Source: Aculops lycopersici | Taxonomy: Eukaryota; Arthropoda; Arachnida; Trombidiformes; Eriophyidae | Assembly: GCA_015350385.1 (NCBI GenBank) | Contig: WNKI01000002.1 | Span: forward strand, 1,372,989-1,436,988 | Direction: 5' to 3' | Length of the DNA stretch: 64,000 bases | Part shown: in pieces, positions 12,001 through 18,890 of the stretch | How positions within the stretch are numbered: position 1 is the first letter of the stretch | How the letters are laid out: the number at the start of each line of letters is the position of its first letter | Notes under the pieces: generated by a model | The model's database searches: none | What the model saw: only the letters and a program-made list of their open reading frames with translations | Told to the model about the DNA's origin: nothing | Program-made: the position numbers and the translations under genes

Positions 12001-13151
12001 CAAGAACCATAGGACATTGCTCTAGTCAGCGGGCCTGGCTGCCATTCGAACTGACCTGGTATCTCGGTGCAAACATAGGTGCCTATTAGAAGTTTGCTAT
12101 CAATTTGATCTCCAATCTGAACTTTGATGTATTGGGGTGGGTTGAGACGATTTGTTTGAGCTGCGATGTAGTCTAGCATGGCAGACTTTCCTGAACCACT
12201 CTGACCACGAATAATGCATGGTCTATTGATAGAGATGGAGTATGCAATCTGTGAGATACAGTCCTCGATCGTCGGAACAGTAACAAAGGTATCAATAACT
12301 CGTTTACGCTTAATCTCGAAGGATCTTCTGGCTTCATCACTGAGTGCCAGGCTATGTTTCACTAATAAAACATTTGTTATCTTGGCTAAAGATTCGTGAC
12401 AATACTCGTAACCAGACTCACTTTCTCCAAAGGCGCTGACAAGTTCGTTGGCCTTTTCCTTCTTCGTTTCGATACATGGTCTGAAGGTGTTGTTGTACAT
12501 GAAGCGATATCTAATCTGGCAGTCGATGAGTTGTTGGTGTCCCTCTGGAAACTGGAGGAACATATCGCGCATATAGTTAATATGTTGAATTCGGCTAGGC
12601 CTTGTGATGGCGCTAAGGCAGCATCCGGCGAGGTAAAGGATATCGGGGACAGTGTGAAGGGCAATGATTCGGCCGAGCTCGCTCCAGTTCCAGACCGAAC
12701 TAAACCATTTTGGGTTATAAGTGAGGTACTTGAACAAGCAAAGCAGTATCTCTTTGAGTGATACGTCTGAGAAACCAGGCAGAATGTAGGCTATCTTCTG
12801 AGCCTCATCCTCACGATACGCTTTAAAGAGGCTCTCTGGTAGTGGTTGAAAGCCGCTATTTTCGAAATAGTCATACATAAGTCCTGTTATTTGTGGCGAT
12901 TTTCCGAGAAGTTCACCGAAAAGAAAGAATGGCTTGAGCTGATGTTGAGTCTTGGAGGGTGCGGAGTTAGCTCGGGCAGACTTGGTAGCTTGTTCTGCTA
13001 GATGGCGGCAGTAATCTAGAAGTATTGATGGAAGTGTTTTGGCAAGATAAATAGCGCTCTTCTTATTGACAGAGCCGTCTGCATTGAATAGATTGTCAAC
13101 CAATTGATCCCGGGCCATCTTACTGACCGGCACCAAGTCCATGGTTGCCAT
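1..13151 (-). CDS. MDN1: Midasin, dynein-like AAA+ ATPase of 60S ribosome maturation (partial, 3' end outside window)
   Basis: Giant hexa-AAA+ ATPase that pulls assembly factors off pre-60S particles in the nucleolus and nucleoplasm. The minus strand from the ATG at 13151 reads open to the window edge, about 4,380 residues; the family is about 5,000-5,600, so the acidic region and MIDAS domain lie outside. All six P-loops were read and are in one frame: GQSGSGKS (about residue 316), GETGVGKT (650), GNTSVGKT (1062), GQTGCGKT (1360), GDPGAGKT (1697) and GDVGVGKR (2010), with the spacing typical of Midasin. Walker B motifs follow, such as LLDEINLAEP (AAA2), LDELNLAP (AAA3), LLDEISLADD (AAA4) and LLDEMNLAS (AAA5). 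AAA1 has VFDDIDSAP. AAA6 has LIENANLLNP without the DE pair and Arg after the P-loop Lys, so AAA6 is probably not catalytic. The rest is the helical linker. A second in-frame ATG lies three codons downstream. No intron is needed. Confidence 0.95.
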   Translation of the reverse strand, partial: MATMDLVPVSKMARDQLVDNLFNADGSVNKKSAIYLAKTLPSILLDYCRHLAEQATKSARANSAPSKTQHQLKPFFLFGELLGKSPQITGLMYDYFENSGFQPLPESLFKAYREDEAQKIAYILPGFSDVSLKEILLCLFKYLTYNPKWFSSVWNWSELGRIIALHTVPDILYLAGCCLSAITRPSRIQHINYMRDMFLQFPEGHQQLIDCQIRYRFMYNNTFRPCIETKKEKANELVSAFGESESGYEYCHESLAKITNVLLVKHSLALSDEARRSFEIKRKRVIDTFVTVPTIEDCISQIAYSISINRPCIIRGQSGSGKSAMLDYIAAQTNRLNPPQYIKVQIGDQIDSKLLIGTYVCTEIPGQFEWQPGPLTRAMSYGSWIVFDDIDSAPSEMAQVIHSVIENGNLSCVSCCPVKIDSPHPDFRIFFTQRSRQTSSSADAPRIGFGFIERLCDIVDVPNLTNDDLKRVIESRYNFSSFLARTVLQLFESSKDLIEKTNINRATRKLNFRDLFKLCDRIKHLAIEINMNPRAEKFSSGDLDFILFESIDCLLASLPSIHLRQAVEKLGSVLNKAANVVQDSVFQRTPEIKVESKTFSVGRVKLKCYQNSPSSSSRTKSTMGYAKPSLRLMESVSLCIKYNEPVLLVGETGVGKTSIVQHIANLMNTDLVVINLSQQSDSSDLLGGYKPVEIRELMRSMHDRFCQLFKRTYNEDQNSKFLTNVESMFVSSKTGIQWREYIGLVVVICSNALNKSLSAEMNRTWNELHLKALRLQSRIMADKDVAPMALSFSEGTLLRAVKEGQWILLDEINLAEPEVLQCLVLILDSIKRHSVFMFNAGDDEAPVTIHPNFRIFACMNPATDVGKRELVPGTRGRFTELFVDDIWEKQDLRIIVESYVKSCLTPAQIESIVNFYLEVRSRTNVLSDISGNSPVYSLRTLCRALQICSINVCQNMEKSLFESLRITFLQQLNDQSIFQVMKVMEKTVFSKETVTKLISMEAPKPKDKNQYVQVEGFWIQKSDLEPVEDEKYITTESIKENLRSLSRIISLSQRKLPILIQGNTSVGKTSLIMYLAQLTGNKCYRINNHEHTDLQEYVGRYVLKEDGSLQFEKGLLVKAMERGYWIILDELNLAPSELLEALNRALDDNRELFIPETRQTIKASSRFMLFATQNPPEEYAGRKLLSRAFRNRFIELHFDQIPGKELEMILEKRCEMAPQYAKKIINVMNELQLIRRESGCFNGKNGFMTLRDLFRWGERYATFKKTAPQFMDWDLHIAKEGLILLEGRVRTISEAETVKNVIEKVFNKKLDRDEIYSLAGFNTANIPEFFKHIYFSREFKKLFVQLSRALKYKEPVLLCGQTGCGKTTACQLYAAMEMLELITYNCHLNTESSDFVGSVRPCRSEAGDSKTSHQTFPWYNGPLVEAMQGSVFLLDEISLADDAVLERLNSVLEPSRSLTLTERDGREIFANATFRFVATMNPGGDFGKKELSPALRNRFTEIYCHNTTDIDQIIPIIQQSLYPALKKVKIITGLLAVMKDFLQAYYQGSSTISIRDILSWTQFINKTTMVNQKRPLSVQEATINGASLVFFDQFGTGGHQNSRLKSNKQLKLQLRSQLKASVREKFGLDSVYVERVPSVLELDKDIVCFKKFSLLKGPLPIYESSSIEFIIDAPTVRNNLMKIVRAMQLDRPILLEGDPGAGKTSVVTALAKLTGHELIRINLSEQTDISDLFGSDLPDASISSSDDAPRFCWHDGPLLRAIKKSSWVLLDEMNLASQSVLEGLNACFDHRGEIFIPELNKRIKVDRSSTRIFACQNPHSQGAARKGLPQSFVNRFTSIYIEPHTDEDLYTVIKKMYGTLSDDNIHKMIQFNRGVAEKFRNADMEFNLRDLLYWCELITRHAKSNKFSESNLHEPERFVQFVYLDRLRSNAQRADIIFLFESIFEKVVYEPPFRDMRIGEKSIIVERSVLSRNKRQGALLPQTCILKYQLPYLESIAKALEYNKMPIIIGDVGVGKRTMVRILASLTGNELNIVGANQDMDTIELLGSYEQKSLQREIIDLIEESRDFVTDLMNSISHRYNAATWSTLLKHIWSTLYHTAIREVHLSKSDLAAAFRFQLVELRELMEKIGPLALTHVEARYKNLIERIDRIRMKFLYDSDSMYSVGNFEWIDSILIKAIRHGQWVLIENANLLNPATLDRLNSLVEPNGTISLNEKGAGPNGIETLTPHPNFRLLLTMCPDHGELSRAMRNRGAEIFVQTRFFFEDFLMLLYQNGFVPEEDRPCMSYSIMETCVEAHKKITDEEAHESESGNILAYFALNCIPRLTHQIRRGLDTDQVLADLLVAHYNHRGYHEGCNEEIMHPYIREKMTENRKKYLVNLNDQRYQWVHLIYDLVSLTTGDAITAMVDRDNQIFFDETRLDDYLKPDEMIENIDIVNTCTTVKIFLELSTHTDFTYRQGFISETFESFNNVMTSVEGHIDLLSSEYIPHIRSQLPQSCFLPMDELYIDTRNSPDIHYYLMSNDLESTTTKEMMQNRWILTLHRIMLRMIIELVEERSLENTRLDSLWSLSEKVRTGKMVKEDLIRPQAEIVSDLFDLLDGLLRTVSSRLYDSNMIGKMMARFFWMHYFICKLKKGNPPHELAALCNQLPMLWALTHQKVIEPLINDCGLKNIVFRNKKFTNRVQDICHFLDMTLSKPCRDEKLYFNKVINNLATTPKICDSFYREVDKLFTSLLGKYVSRSHSSTQFVKEDCRGLTALHDTLVASCLVWSNSHYLQLLYQIQDNMSELEQAEKNLNYIACQQLIDDNLKTLESKREEYNVHLQRIQVQPAYRANCLSVNRKRHGQDQFAPIWQVEFIQQRYSLLDPKRTEPVKLKATIKKTLANIPGIIMSPRYYSTLIKFIHGVKERIENYDADSQPSISRINENLYTLFLLDHLIENVILDNQVVGWTKLRVTTCDLATQAPLIPEYSPIVSLVASYCLDLPHLKLNSYESQKSQLLSVLSYLWRNYTAVKLYKNEDTHDLNLIRRLIHLRQESEPEITEEGVVSSNRCQHTELECDCIDQYIMTRVSEFKNFMDTVRSNMDEDDCRVVLKAMRLIYYGQLNYLGYAPVFTLDPALRSREKMEVYKSELAHIKMELQFRNTLYYWRTGENLSLNGEPEDLHLYPFSMQLLVERRIKLEHTVAKLRREHQNRPKSDDGTLYYELRKDVEFTLQRFTTNIQNLMTALISCLKDKSKTRHQKLVNINTKCRMLIKSFEKSILRFRSEYSLYTDLLTNFLVGLCITQQGLRCLYSRLEQKMQIVELRLAYPSPEKFANDIMCVFSFNSLNRGNLESVCKKLKFFSKLEYLCPKEEINNMQSLLLKTVLIQLNHHITITPSDIQRCIPIVRNIADLFQAAWLKRKQYLEEQRKKREDLFQYKVSKSTLGNEVSYEDQEFLDICARFPTYEHVFKDILGLDSVLPSSDKENLSTEEKLTNLHRSVNVSMCVDICKAHYKFMMEASRNLLGQSDRSSQNDQLQKMDLSQMVHLEAKILNTITRHCILSLDKRFDANSFECHLLQAYNLLKVLKKTQQPEKTDEILGTIESLDEEYFDVHHSADAHEALKLQEYIRRLESSIASIRAEAIYEENSIILDILKLSARIGSFLITDPLMKFMTGAHAMLEKIDKWNQTNGLQKKFKLIDESYTLVELITSWRKIEIDSLKFTLHRVKRRYIDNSLCDLWFSLYEAFSDPINCVLNLCKAMEFVEEDFEFTEEYEEFFYQGFAKFIQQFFEAATLGDFQIRLDLVFSFAIQTRFASLYEKNRLYEPVQSANKTTPEPFKVNYEKLTTFVYNVYRQHEGLFEPLKEEMKREDELKSKELMTEIRITAWQNRSLWDIKSNFRLSHRKLNKVMNRYLEVLRRPIVVNHKADKPELTSQSMDFANADGLSAKLAKIRQNIEATKRPINEQQQVPVSSLSNTNKLVEKLKSLARENNEAIEARYVKNLEAIEQTMSSNLDAIKNFYSHRLEEIIIESKDSKEVKEEKHKLCRQMYHSKKFALQSIFKSLQDLGVSYQRGLNSSQSIDMQILSLEPLHGMIQNQSELVLKAASTLVSDETITACNLMYKKMIATYTMVTTKIGQELTSDQKQRTDGLATDIVRDISVQTRNAALIYDNYIGIQAASTRLATLLAGHMDNSPIPIYNFPKIHRTVKKFNDLVGRTLLAMTKLEEICRLAESVNIVDNHQSDLDQSDDMEVAQPPVESHRSWLDESIHSIDAKNSLLTSKQRHHIKCHLKDSQKSILSVSDTLRDMLNNTNKSHLYSEDDLDLLNHLYGNYISAFSRFIPIEEGKLVPPNCQPGTLIGSLIELRDEARDKMEAHLKIEDEICVEIEEYSNKRKLDIRLHK

Positions 13152-16100
13152 AATGAAGTTGACCCGATGTGCAAATAGAGTGTAATTTGTATTTTCTTCG
13201 AAGAAGGGGAATTTACGCTAGCTTGGTATCGATTATATAATATTGATTGGTTATGGGCAAATATTTTAAAGGCTTCAATCAAGTGTCACTTTTCGGAGGC
13301 CAAATTTGCTCATTATTGAGGGTCCAATAAAAATTACAGTTATTAGCAATAGGTTTTTAATGAGAGTGTAAATAAATGAATCACATTTAATTCCAAATGA
13401 AGAGCGAGATGCGATATTAGGGTTGGAGAAGAATGGAGCATGTGGTTGGCATGCTTGCCGCCAAAAGCCGATGAAATTTGAGACAAACAAGTGAGAGCGA
13501 GGGAGCAGAAAGTTGGTATCAGGGAAAACAGGCTCTTTTCTTTCCCCTAAAGATTTGAGGCTTTTCGAGAGATACACGTGAGTGCGACGAGGATGCTGAA
13601 GAAAAATGCCACACTCGTGTTTTTCTATGCACAGAATTGGGCGAATTTGCGGTGTGGAACTTGGAAACACGTGTGTAAATTCCTGCACAGAACGAACTTT
13701 TTTGTTTTTGTTTGCATTTGCGAGGGGTGTTTTGGCCCTCAAATTGATGTTGGGCGAAATCTGACACCTGAGTTGATATAGTTTTATACCCAGTTCAAAG
13801 TGTCGATTGCAATTAAGTAGCTCAAATTCAAATTAAAACTTACCCTGTTTTCATTATTAGTAAACCCGATTTGTCTGGGTCAGAAGTAACTGCAACAGAG
13901 CTAGTAAATCTGCCACATCAATTTAGTTCAGCTCAACCGCCTGCTAGAAGCATTAGTTTCTTGAATCGCTGCGATGCTAACGGCAACAGGCTGGTTTAAT
14001 TATGCCAAATTTTACGTCAGAAATTATCACCACCAGACACCTGATACGAGCCAAGCGGCTAGACGGCCAAAGCTTTATCACGAAAGAGTCGACTAGTTGT
14101 CGTTGTTGATAGACATGATCGATTGCGAAACCGCAACTGACCTACATGCGTGACTAGACATTTGCCACCACCGCCACCCTCATCATCATCATCGAAACTT
14201 ATTGCCTCTTTCGGCCAATGGATACGTTCATTGATCTCTAAAGGTGTGCATGGTCAGTGCCTGAACGTGTGCTGTTGCGCTAAAGTGCGTGGCAGGATGA
14301 GGAGAGAAAGGGATAGGGAAAAGGAGAAGGAGAGAGGGAGAATTTAGTGAGAGTAGTGTAAATGGCCAATTCAGCACCATCATCGTCAATAACAGCGATG
14401 ACCGCTAGAAACGTGCAGAGCACTAAACTTGATTTCTCAGGTAATGCAAGAAGAGCTGCCGCCGCCAGCGAGAAGCCAAGATTGCCATTAGTTAATTTTA
14501 TCTGCAAGAATCTCGACGGCTATACCCTATGCGTTTGAGGGAACCACCACCAACTAATTCAGTCTGTCGACCATAATGAGTATCTAATTTTGCTGCCGAC
14601 GACAGCGTCAACTAAGCGACAATCTGGACGAAGAACGAGAGAAAAAATCAATGGCTGGCGACAAAAGGGAGTCCCAGACAAACCGACAGACATGCGGAAA
14701 GTTTGCGATTCCACCAACAAGTGGCCGCACCGGTTGTTGAAAGTTTCGCATCAATTCCATCCAACTCACGCTGTTGCAGTATCGTAGTTGATTACACGAA
14801 GACGCTGATGCCAAGGTGACTTTAAGAGCTCGCATTTTAGCTGCCATTAACATAAAGCCTGCTGGGCAATTTGGCTACCAGCGGCGTTAACCCAATGAGA
14901 AATTACAACAATAACAACAACAACAGCATCCTGTAGTTGTTATTGTTGCTAGCTCGCTAGCTAGCAAGCAGACTTGAAAGTTAGCTCCACGTCCAGCTCG
15001 TCTCAAGCTCGCCCTTTGGGCGCAGAGGGAGCAACTCGCGCCTGTTGCCTCCTAACCAACTCAGGCCCAAAGGGTAGCAAGTCCAATCCCTAAGCCAAGT
15101 CAGCGAGAGGTAAAGCCAGAGAGCAATAGCAACCGCTATCTCATCTCATCTCGTTTCGCCTCATCAATATGGATAAGTGATCTCTGCTACCCTTCCCTAT
15201 CCCGCGCGCTTCCAGACCCATTCTCGCTAGTGGTCGTGGTCTTGATAGTTGCAACAACAGCAGAAGCGGCAAGGTTAGTTAAAGTTGAGACTACGGCCAG
15301 CGAGAATGAGTCTTGCGCGCGCGAATTAGACGTTAGCTTGGCGAAAGTAACAGGTTGCTGCTGTTGCTGCTCATTGCTTGCTTGCTAACCCACTCGCTCG
15401 CGTGGCCAGCTATTATCGTTTAGCCACAGACTTAGCCAGTCCGGCGTCAGCTAACTGGTCTTTGGATCCTGTTGCCTAATAGCGAGTCTTGATGGCCACT
15501 CTCGCTGCTTTCCAGCTAGCTAGCCAGCTTGATAGCCATTCAACTCGCTGAACCTCTGCTTTCGCTCTGAGCTTGAGCCACATCCGCTCAAGCTAATAAA
15601 TTTGCACAATCGCCGCCAAGCTAACTCAGGCTCAGTCAAAGCTGCTTCTCACACGCTACCACCACCGCTGGCCGCTAAACCACCTGCTTGAGATGCACGA
15701 AAAGTATTTGAAGAGCAACAGCCTCTGTTCTGGTCGCTTGGATGGCCAGCCAGCTGGCAAGCTCATCTCTTGCCTTGATTCGCGCCAGTCCTCTAGCTCA
15801 AGTCTGAGATTAAACTGACCCCCTCGCTCGCTCGCCAGTGAGCTAGCTCGCGTTAAAAGTGCAGCCTCAAGACATGTAGTCGTGTGGCGGCCAGTTACCA
15901 TTGGATGGCTGGTTTTTTGTGTAGCTGCTGGGGTCTCACCATCTTGCGATGGGTTGATTGCTCTTGCTTTTGGTGTTGTTGTCGCTGTCGTTGTTGTTAT
16001 TGCGCGATCACTAGCGTCATTACACAATCATGATTCAACCTGCAGGAGATGCAGATTCTAGATAAGACAAACAACAGCAACGACAACAGCAGCAGCGCCA

Positions 16101-16558
16101 CTTGCCGTCTCCATCCGGTTGTCTGTTGGACTGTCTTTTCCTGAACTTGGTGATAGCAATGATGATTGGTTGCACTTATCCTGTGCCAAGTTTCTTCCCT
16201 TTCTCCTCGCGCTCGTTTAGTGCTCGTCGTTGTTTCAATTTTTGCAACGATTCCAATATCAATTTGGCACACTTGTCTCAAAAATCATCGCCGGATGCAA
16301 ATTTGCTAAACGTAATTTTAGTTGATGATTTGTAATCCATGTGCTTGGATTTCCGTTATAAATAACTCGGCGTGTATGTGCTAGTTGCCCAATTTGCAAT
16401 TCGGAAACCAAACTACCTAACCGGACGTCGTAACTAATTTGGCTCACCTCAAATATGGAATGACTTGTCAATTACAGTTGTTAATTGGATCTATTTAGTA
16501 GTTTGGAAAAAATTTCAATGATGTAAGACCCATTCGTTGTGCTATAAAGTTAGATCTT

Positions 16559-16564
<6 letters not shown>

Positions 16565-16610
<46 letters not shown>
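16565..16610. repeat. (GA)n microsatellite
   Basis: Uninterrupted GA dinucleotides, about 23 units, downstream of the 3' end of glycine-rich gene 1. A second GA tract lies about 60 bases further on; the sequence between them is unrelated. Confidence 0.97.
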
Positions 16611-16615
<5 letters not shown>

Positions 16616-16669
16616 AGTACTATAGTCGTGACGTAACGAGGTAGGTAGACGAGGTACGGACGAAGTAGA

Positions 16670-16672
<3 letters not shown>

Positions 16673-16725
<53 letters not shown>
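16673..16725. repeat. (AG)n microsatellite
   Basis: Uninterrupted AG dinucleotides, about 26 units, roughly 190 bases downstream of the stop codon of glycine-rich gene 1. Confidence 0.97.
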
Positions 16726-16728
<3 letters not shown>

Positions 16729-16915
16729 GAATGAGAAAGATAAATGAAAGAAAAGACGGAAAACTAACAGGTAGCAGCCAATTCAGTTTAGTTAAGTTAA
16801 ATTAAGTTAAGTTTATTGGGATTTTTGTGTGTTAATTATAAAATTTGGGTTTCATCAGGTTTGTTCGTTTGGTTTCTTATTTATTTATACTTGGTTTAAT
16901 TTTTAGTAAAATTGT

Positions 16916-17302
16916 TTAGTAACCGCCCGATGAGCCACCTGAGGATCCGCCGCCGTATGAGCTACCGCCACCGCCGGACGAGCCACCGTATGACGATCCA
17001 CCGCCTGAGGATCCGCCGTAGCTTGAGCCGCCTCCGTATGACATCTGCTGGCCGCCTCCGTACGATGGTTGCTCATAGGATTGGGTTTGCATTGACTTCA
17101 TTGGCAGAGGAATGGGGATTGGGATGATGATCTTCTTCTTCTTCATCAGCGCCAACAATGGCAAAATCTCCTTCAACTTCTTGATCATCTTCTTCTTGCT
17201 CATGGCTTGTGTCTCTTGAACCTGGCTAACGAGGATCAGATTGAGGACCACAATGGCCAAGATAATGAGCGATTTCGTACTTCTGCTTGTTGTGGAAGAC
17301 AT
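16916..17302 (-). CDS. Secreted glycine/serine-rich structural protein, copy 1
   Basis: A 128-residue predicted secreted protein. Residues 11-33 form a hydrophobic signal peptide (IILAIVVLNLILVSQ) ending near ETQA. A basic segment follows (MSKKKMIKKLKEI), then an alternating KKKKIIIPIPIPLP stretch, and from residue 77 a repetitive tail of SYGGGSS, GGSSYGG and SSGGY units. Such proteins in arthropods are cuticle, silk or adhesive components; which one cannot be told here. The start is set at the ATG shared with the copy at 25191; the upstream in-frame ATG at 17401 overlaps the inferred transcription start. The first 76 residues are identical to copy 2 and the DNA is almost identical, but this tail is shorter. 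A TATA box lies 31 bases upstream of a conserved CTCACAA start-site motif. The two copies are head to head about 7.9 kb apart. Confidence 0.85.
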   Translation of the reverse strand: MSSTTSRSTKSLIILAIVVLNLILVSQVQETQAMSKKKMIKKLKEILPLLALMKKKKIIIPIPIPLPMKSMQTQSYEQPSYGGGQQMSYGGGSSYGGSSGGGSSYGGSSGGGGSSYGGGSSGGSSGGY

Positions 17303-17410
17303 TTTGTGGCTGGTGTTGTGTGGTTGGTGTTTGGTGTTATTTGAAAGTCTTGTGAGAGAATAAATAATAGATGCTTTTGATGCTTGTCGACTAGCGAGCA
17401 AGTGGAATTG

Positions 17411-17444
17411 TGAGGATATAATTCGAATGACTGCTCCTTTTATA
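17411..17444 (-). promoter_or_regulatory. Core promoter of glycine-rich gene 1 (TATA box and initiator)
   Basis: On the minus strand TATAAAAGG occupies 17444-17436, and CCTCACAATTCC places a TCA initiator at 17413, 31 bases downstream of the first T of the TATA box. Copy 2 has the same two elements at exactly the same spacing. The TATA-initiator distance is the standard one for metazoan focused promoters. Confidence 0.75.
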
Positions 17445-17559
17445 CCACCGTCCGGTCAGTAGCTTTCCATCTTCGACGGTTCTCATTGCTGCTAGCTTTG
17501 CTGCCGCTATTGCTGTTGTTGCAGGATGAGTTTGGTTGGATGCGCGGACACAAAAACCA

Positions 17560-17885
17560 AACCAAGAACCCTCGGTGCGGCCACTGCCAAGGTAACCGGA
17601 TCTAGAGACAGGCTTGTTTGCCCGTGTTGCACTGCTGGTCAAGATAGCTGGTAAGCTAGCTAGCTAGCCAGCAAGCCAGCGAGCGAGTGAGTAAACGAGC
17701 GTGCAACAGGCAAGTCGTCGGCCGCAACCAGTCAGCGGCCACCTTCGCTCTCACATCCACTTTCACTTTCGCTTTTGATTGCCCTCTGCCCTCCCCCTTT
17801 CCCCCGAGTCCAACCAACTGAAGCCAGTGCAAGTTCTAGGTTGCATTCTAACGGCGCCATTAGGCCGACCAAGTGCACATCGCTC
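17560..17885 (-). promoter_or_regulatory. Upstream conserved blocks shared with glycine-rich gene 2
   Basis: Read on the minus strand, this region holds, in order toward the gene, GCGATGTGCACTTGG (from 17883), CAACCTAGAACTTGCA, a G/A-rich run, GAAAGTGAAAGTGGATGTGA, GGTGGCCGC and AGATCCGGTTACCTTGG (about 17603). The same blocks recur in the same order upstream of copy 2 at about 24571-24850, separated by diverged filler. This is the pattern of retained regulatory elements in a duplicated promoter; which factors bind is unknown. Confidence 0.7.
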
Positions 17886-18030
17886 GCTTTATCACTCTCT
17901 CCTTTCTCTCTCCCTTTCACTCGGCGACTCGCCGCTTGCCCGTTGAGTTTGGCAAGCTAGCAGGCTCCAGTGATGAGGATGGCGTCAGAAGCGGCAACGG
18001 CGTTTGCAATCGAATGCGAGACCAGGAGAA

Positions 18031-18077
18031 GGTTAGTTAGCTAGTCAGTTAGCTAGCTAGTTGGTTAGTTAGTTAGC
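18031..18077. repeat. Degenerate AGNN tetranucleotide tract
   Basis: About twelve consecutive four-base units all carrying TAG or AG in the same phase (TTAG, CTAG, TCAG, TTGG). It is an imperfect microsatellite typical of the surrounding 15 kb. Confidence 0.7.
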
Positions 18078-18890
18078 CCGTTTGTTATCTCCACTTGCAG
18101 GTGAGCAACAACTTGGCAGCGTACTCGCCGACTGCTCTTTTGCATGGCAGTCCCTCTGTTAGCCTTTGAGCTCAATTGAGTTGCATGCTGATCGAGTCCA
18201 TTAACTAATAACAGCGCGGAAATGAATGAGTGAACTCACCGAGCGGCCACTTAAACTTGTTGGTCTGCTAGGTGGACACCGCCGATCGCAACAAGTGGAA
18301 AGAGAAGGAGAATGAGAAAGAAAGTGAGAGAGAGCGTAGCTTAGTTGAGTTAGGTAAGGCACAATCTAATGAGATTGTGGTAGCCCTCAGGTCCTCAAAT
18401 ATCATCTTGGTGATAAAAGTAGCCCCCTCCACCAAACAAAGAGGTAGTAACTACAATCAAATCGTTTGGATTGTTAACATCCAACCAACTCAATGCAACC
18501 ACAACCGCCACCACTACTACCACCTGTGGATCGGACCACCACTGTCTCAATCATGACTGACTGACTGTCTAGCTGACTTGCCTACTTTCGATTGGCCTCA
18601 TTCCTCGTAAACATGAAAATATTGCTCAGAGCAAGTGGAGAAAAGAGAGCAATCTGTAACTAGGCTTAGTGCAAGCCACTCGGGTTTTATGTTACACTCT
18701 TTCCTCTTGATCTTATGACACGGATATGTTTGTGTAGCAGTGTGATTAAAATTATGGCCTCAATTTGGAAAAATCCGTAGATTAAGACGTAAAATTCGTC
18801 TCAAAGTGATGGTTTTTAACCTTGAGTTTGACTAGTCTAGCCGACAATTTCAACTAGCCTAAACAAGACGACGGGACAATAAAACAGAAG

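Larger units (their letters stand above)
13152..16915. other. Non-coding stretch between MDN1 and glycine-rich gene 1
   Basis: No ORF here resembles a protein family. The first few hundred bases must contain the MDN1 promoter; I see no TATA box there. From about 14,900 to 15,850 the DNA is full of degenerate four-base-phased words (GCTAGC, GCCAGC, CTCGCT). Two long GA tracts close the region. The 155-codon minus ORF at 13275-13742 is not convincing. Confidence 0.6.
17303..18890. other. Non-coding stretch between glycine-rich gene 1 and the P450
   Basis: Apart from the promoter and conserved blocks of glycine-rich gene 1, no coding potential is visible. Degenerate tetranucleotide tracts such as TTAGTTAGCTAGTCAG occur at 17650-17695 and 18031-18077. 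The P450 promoter must lie in the last few hundred bases, which have no evident TATA box. Confidence 0.6.

Noticed and set aside
468..12761. Dozens of plus-strand ORFs of 60-120 codons across the left 13 kb
   Set aside because: They lie antisense to the continuous Midasin frame and have no protein-family character.
13275..13742. Minus ORF of 155 codons upstream of Midasin
   Set aside because: No family resemblance, low-complexity free but random-looking composition, no supporting start or splice context.
16912..17127. Arg/Ser/Met-rich plus-strand ORF (and its counterpart at 25366-25590 minus)
   Set aside because: Antisense shadows of the glycine-rich repeats; both appear only because GGN codons reverse to CC-rich codons without stops.
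17303..17401. N-terminal extension of glycine-rich protein 1 to the ATG at 17401
   Set aside because: It would start about 12 bases after the inferred transcription start and is not shared with copy 2; the signal peptide follows the ATG at 17302.
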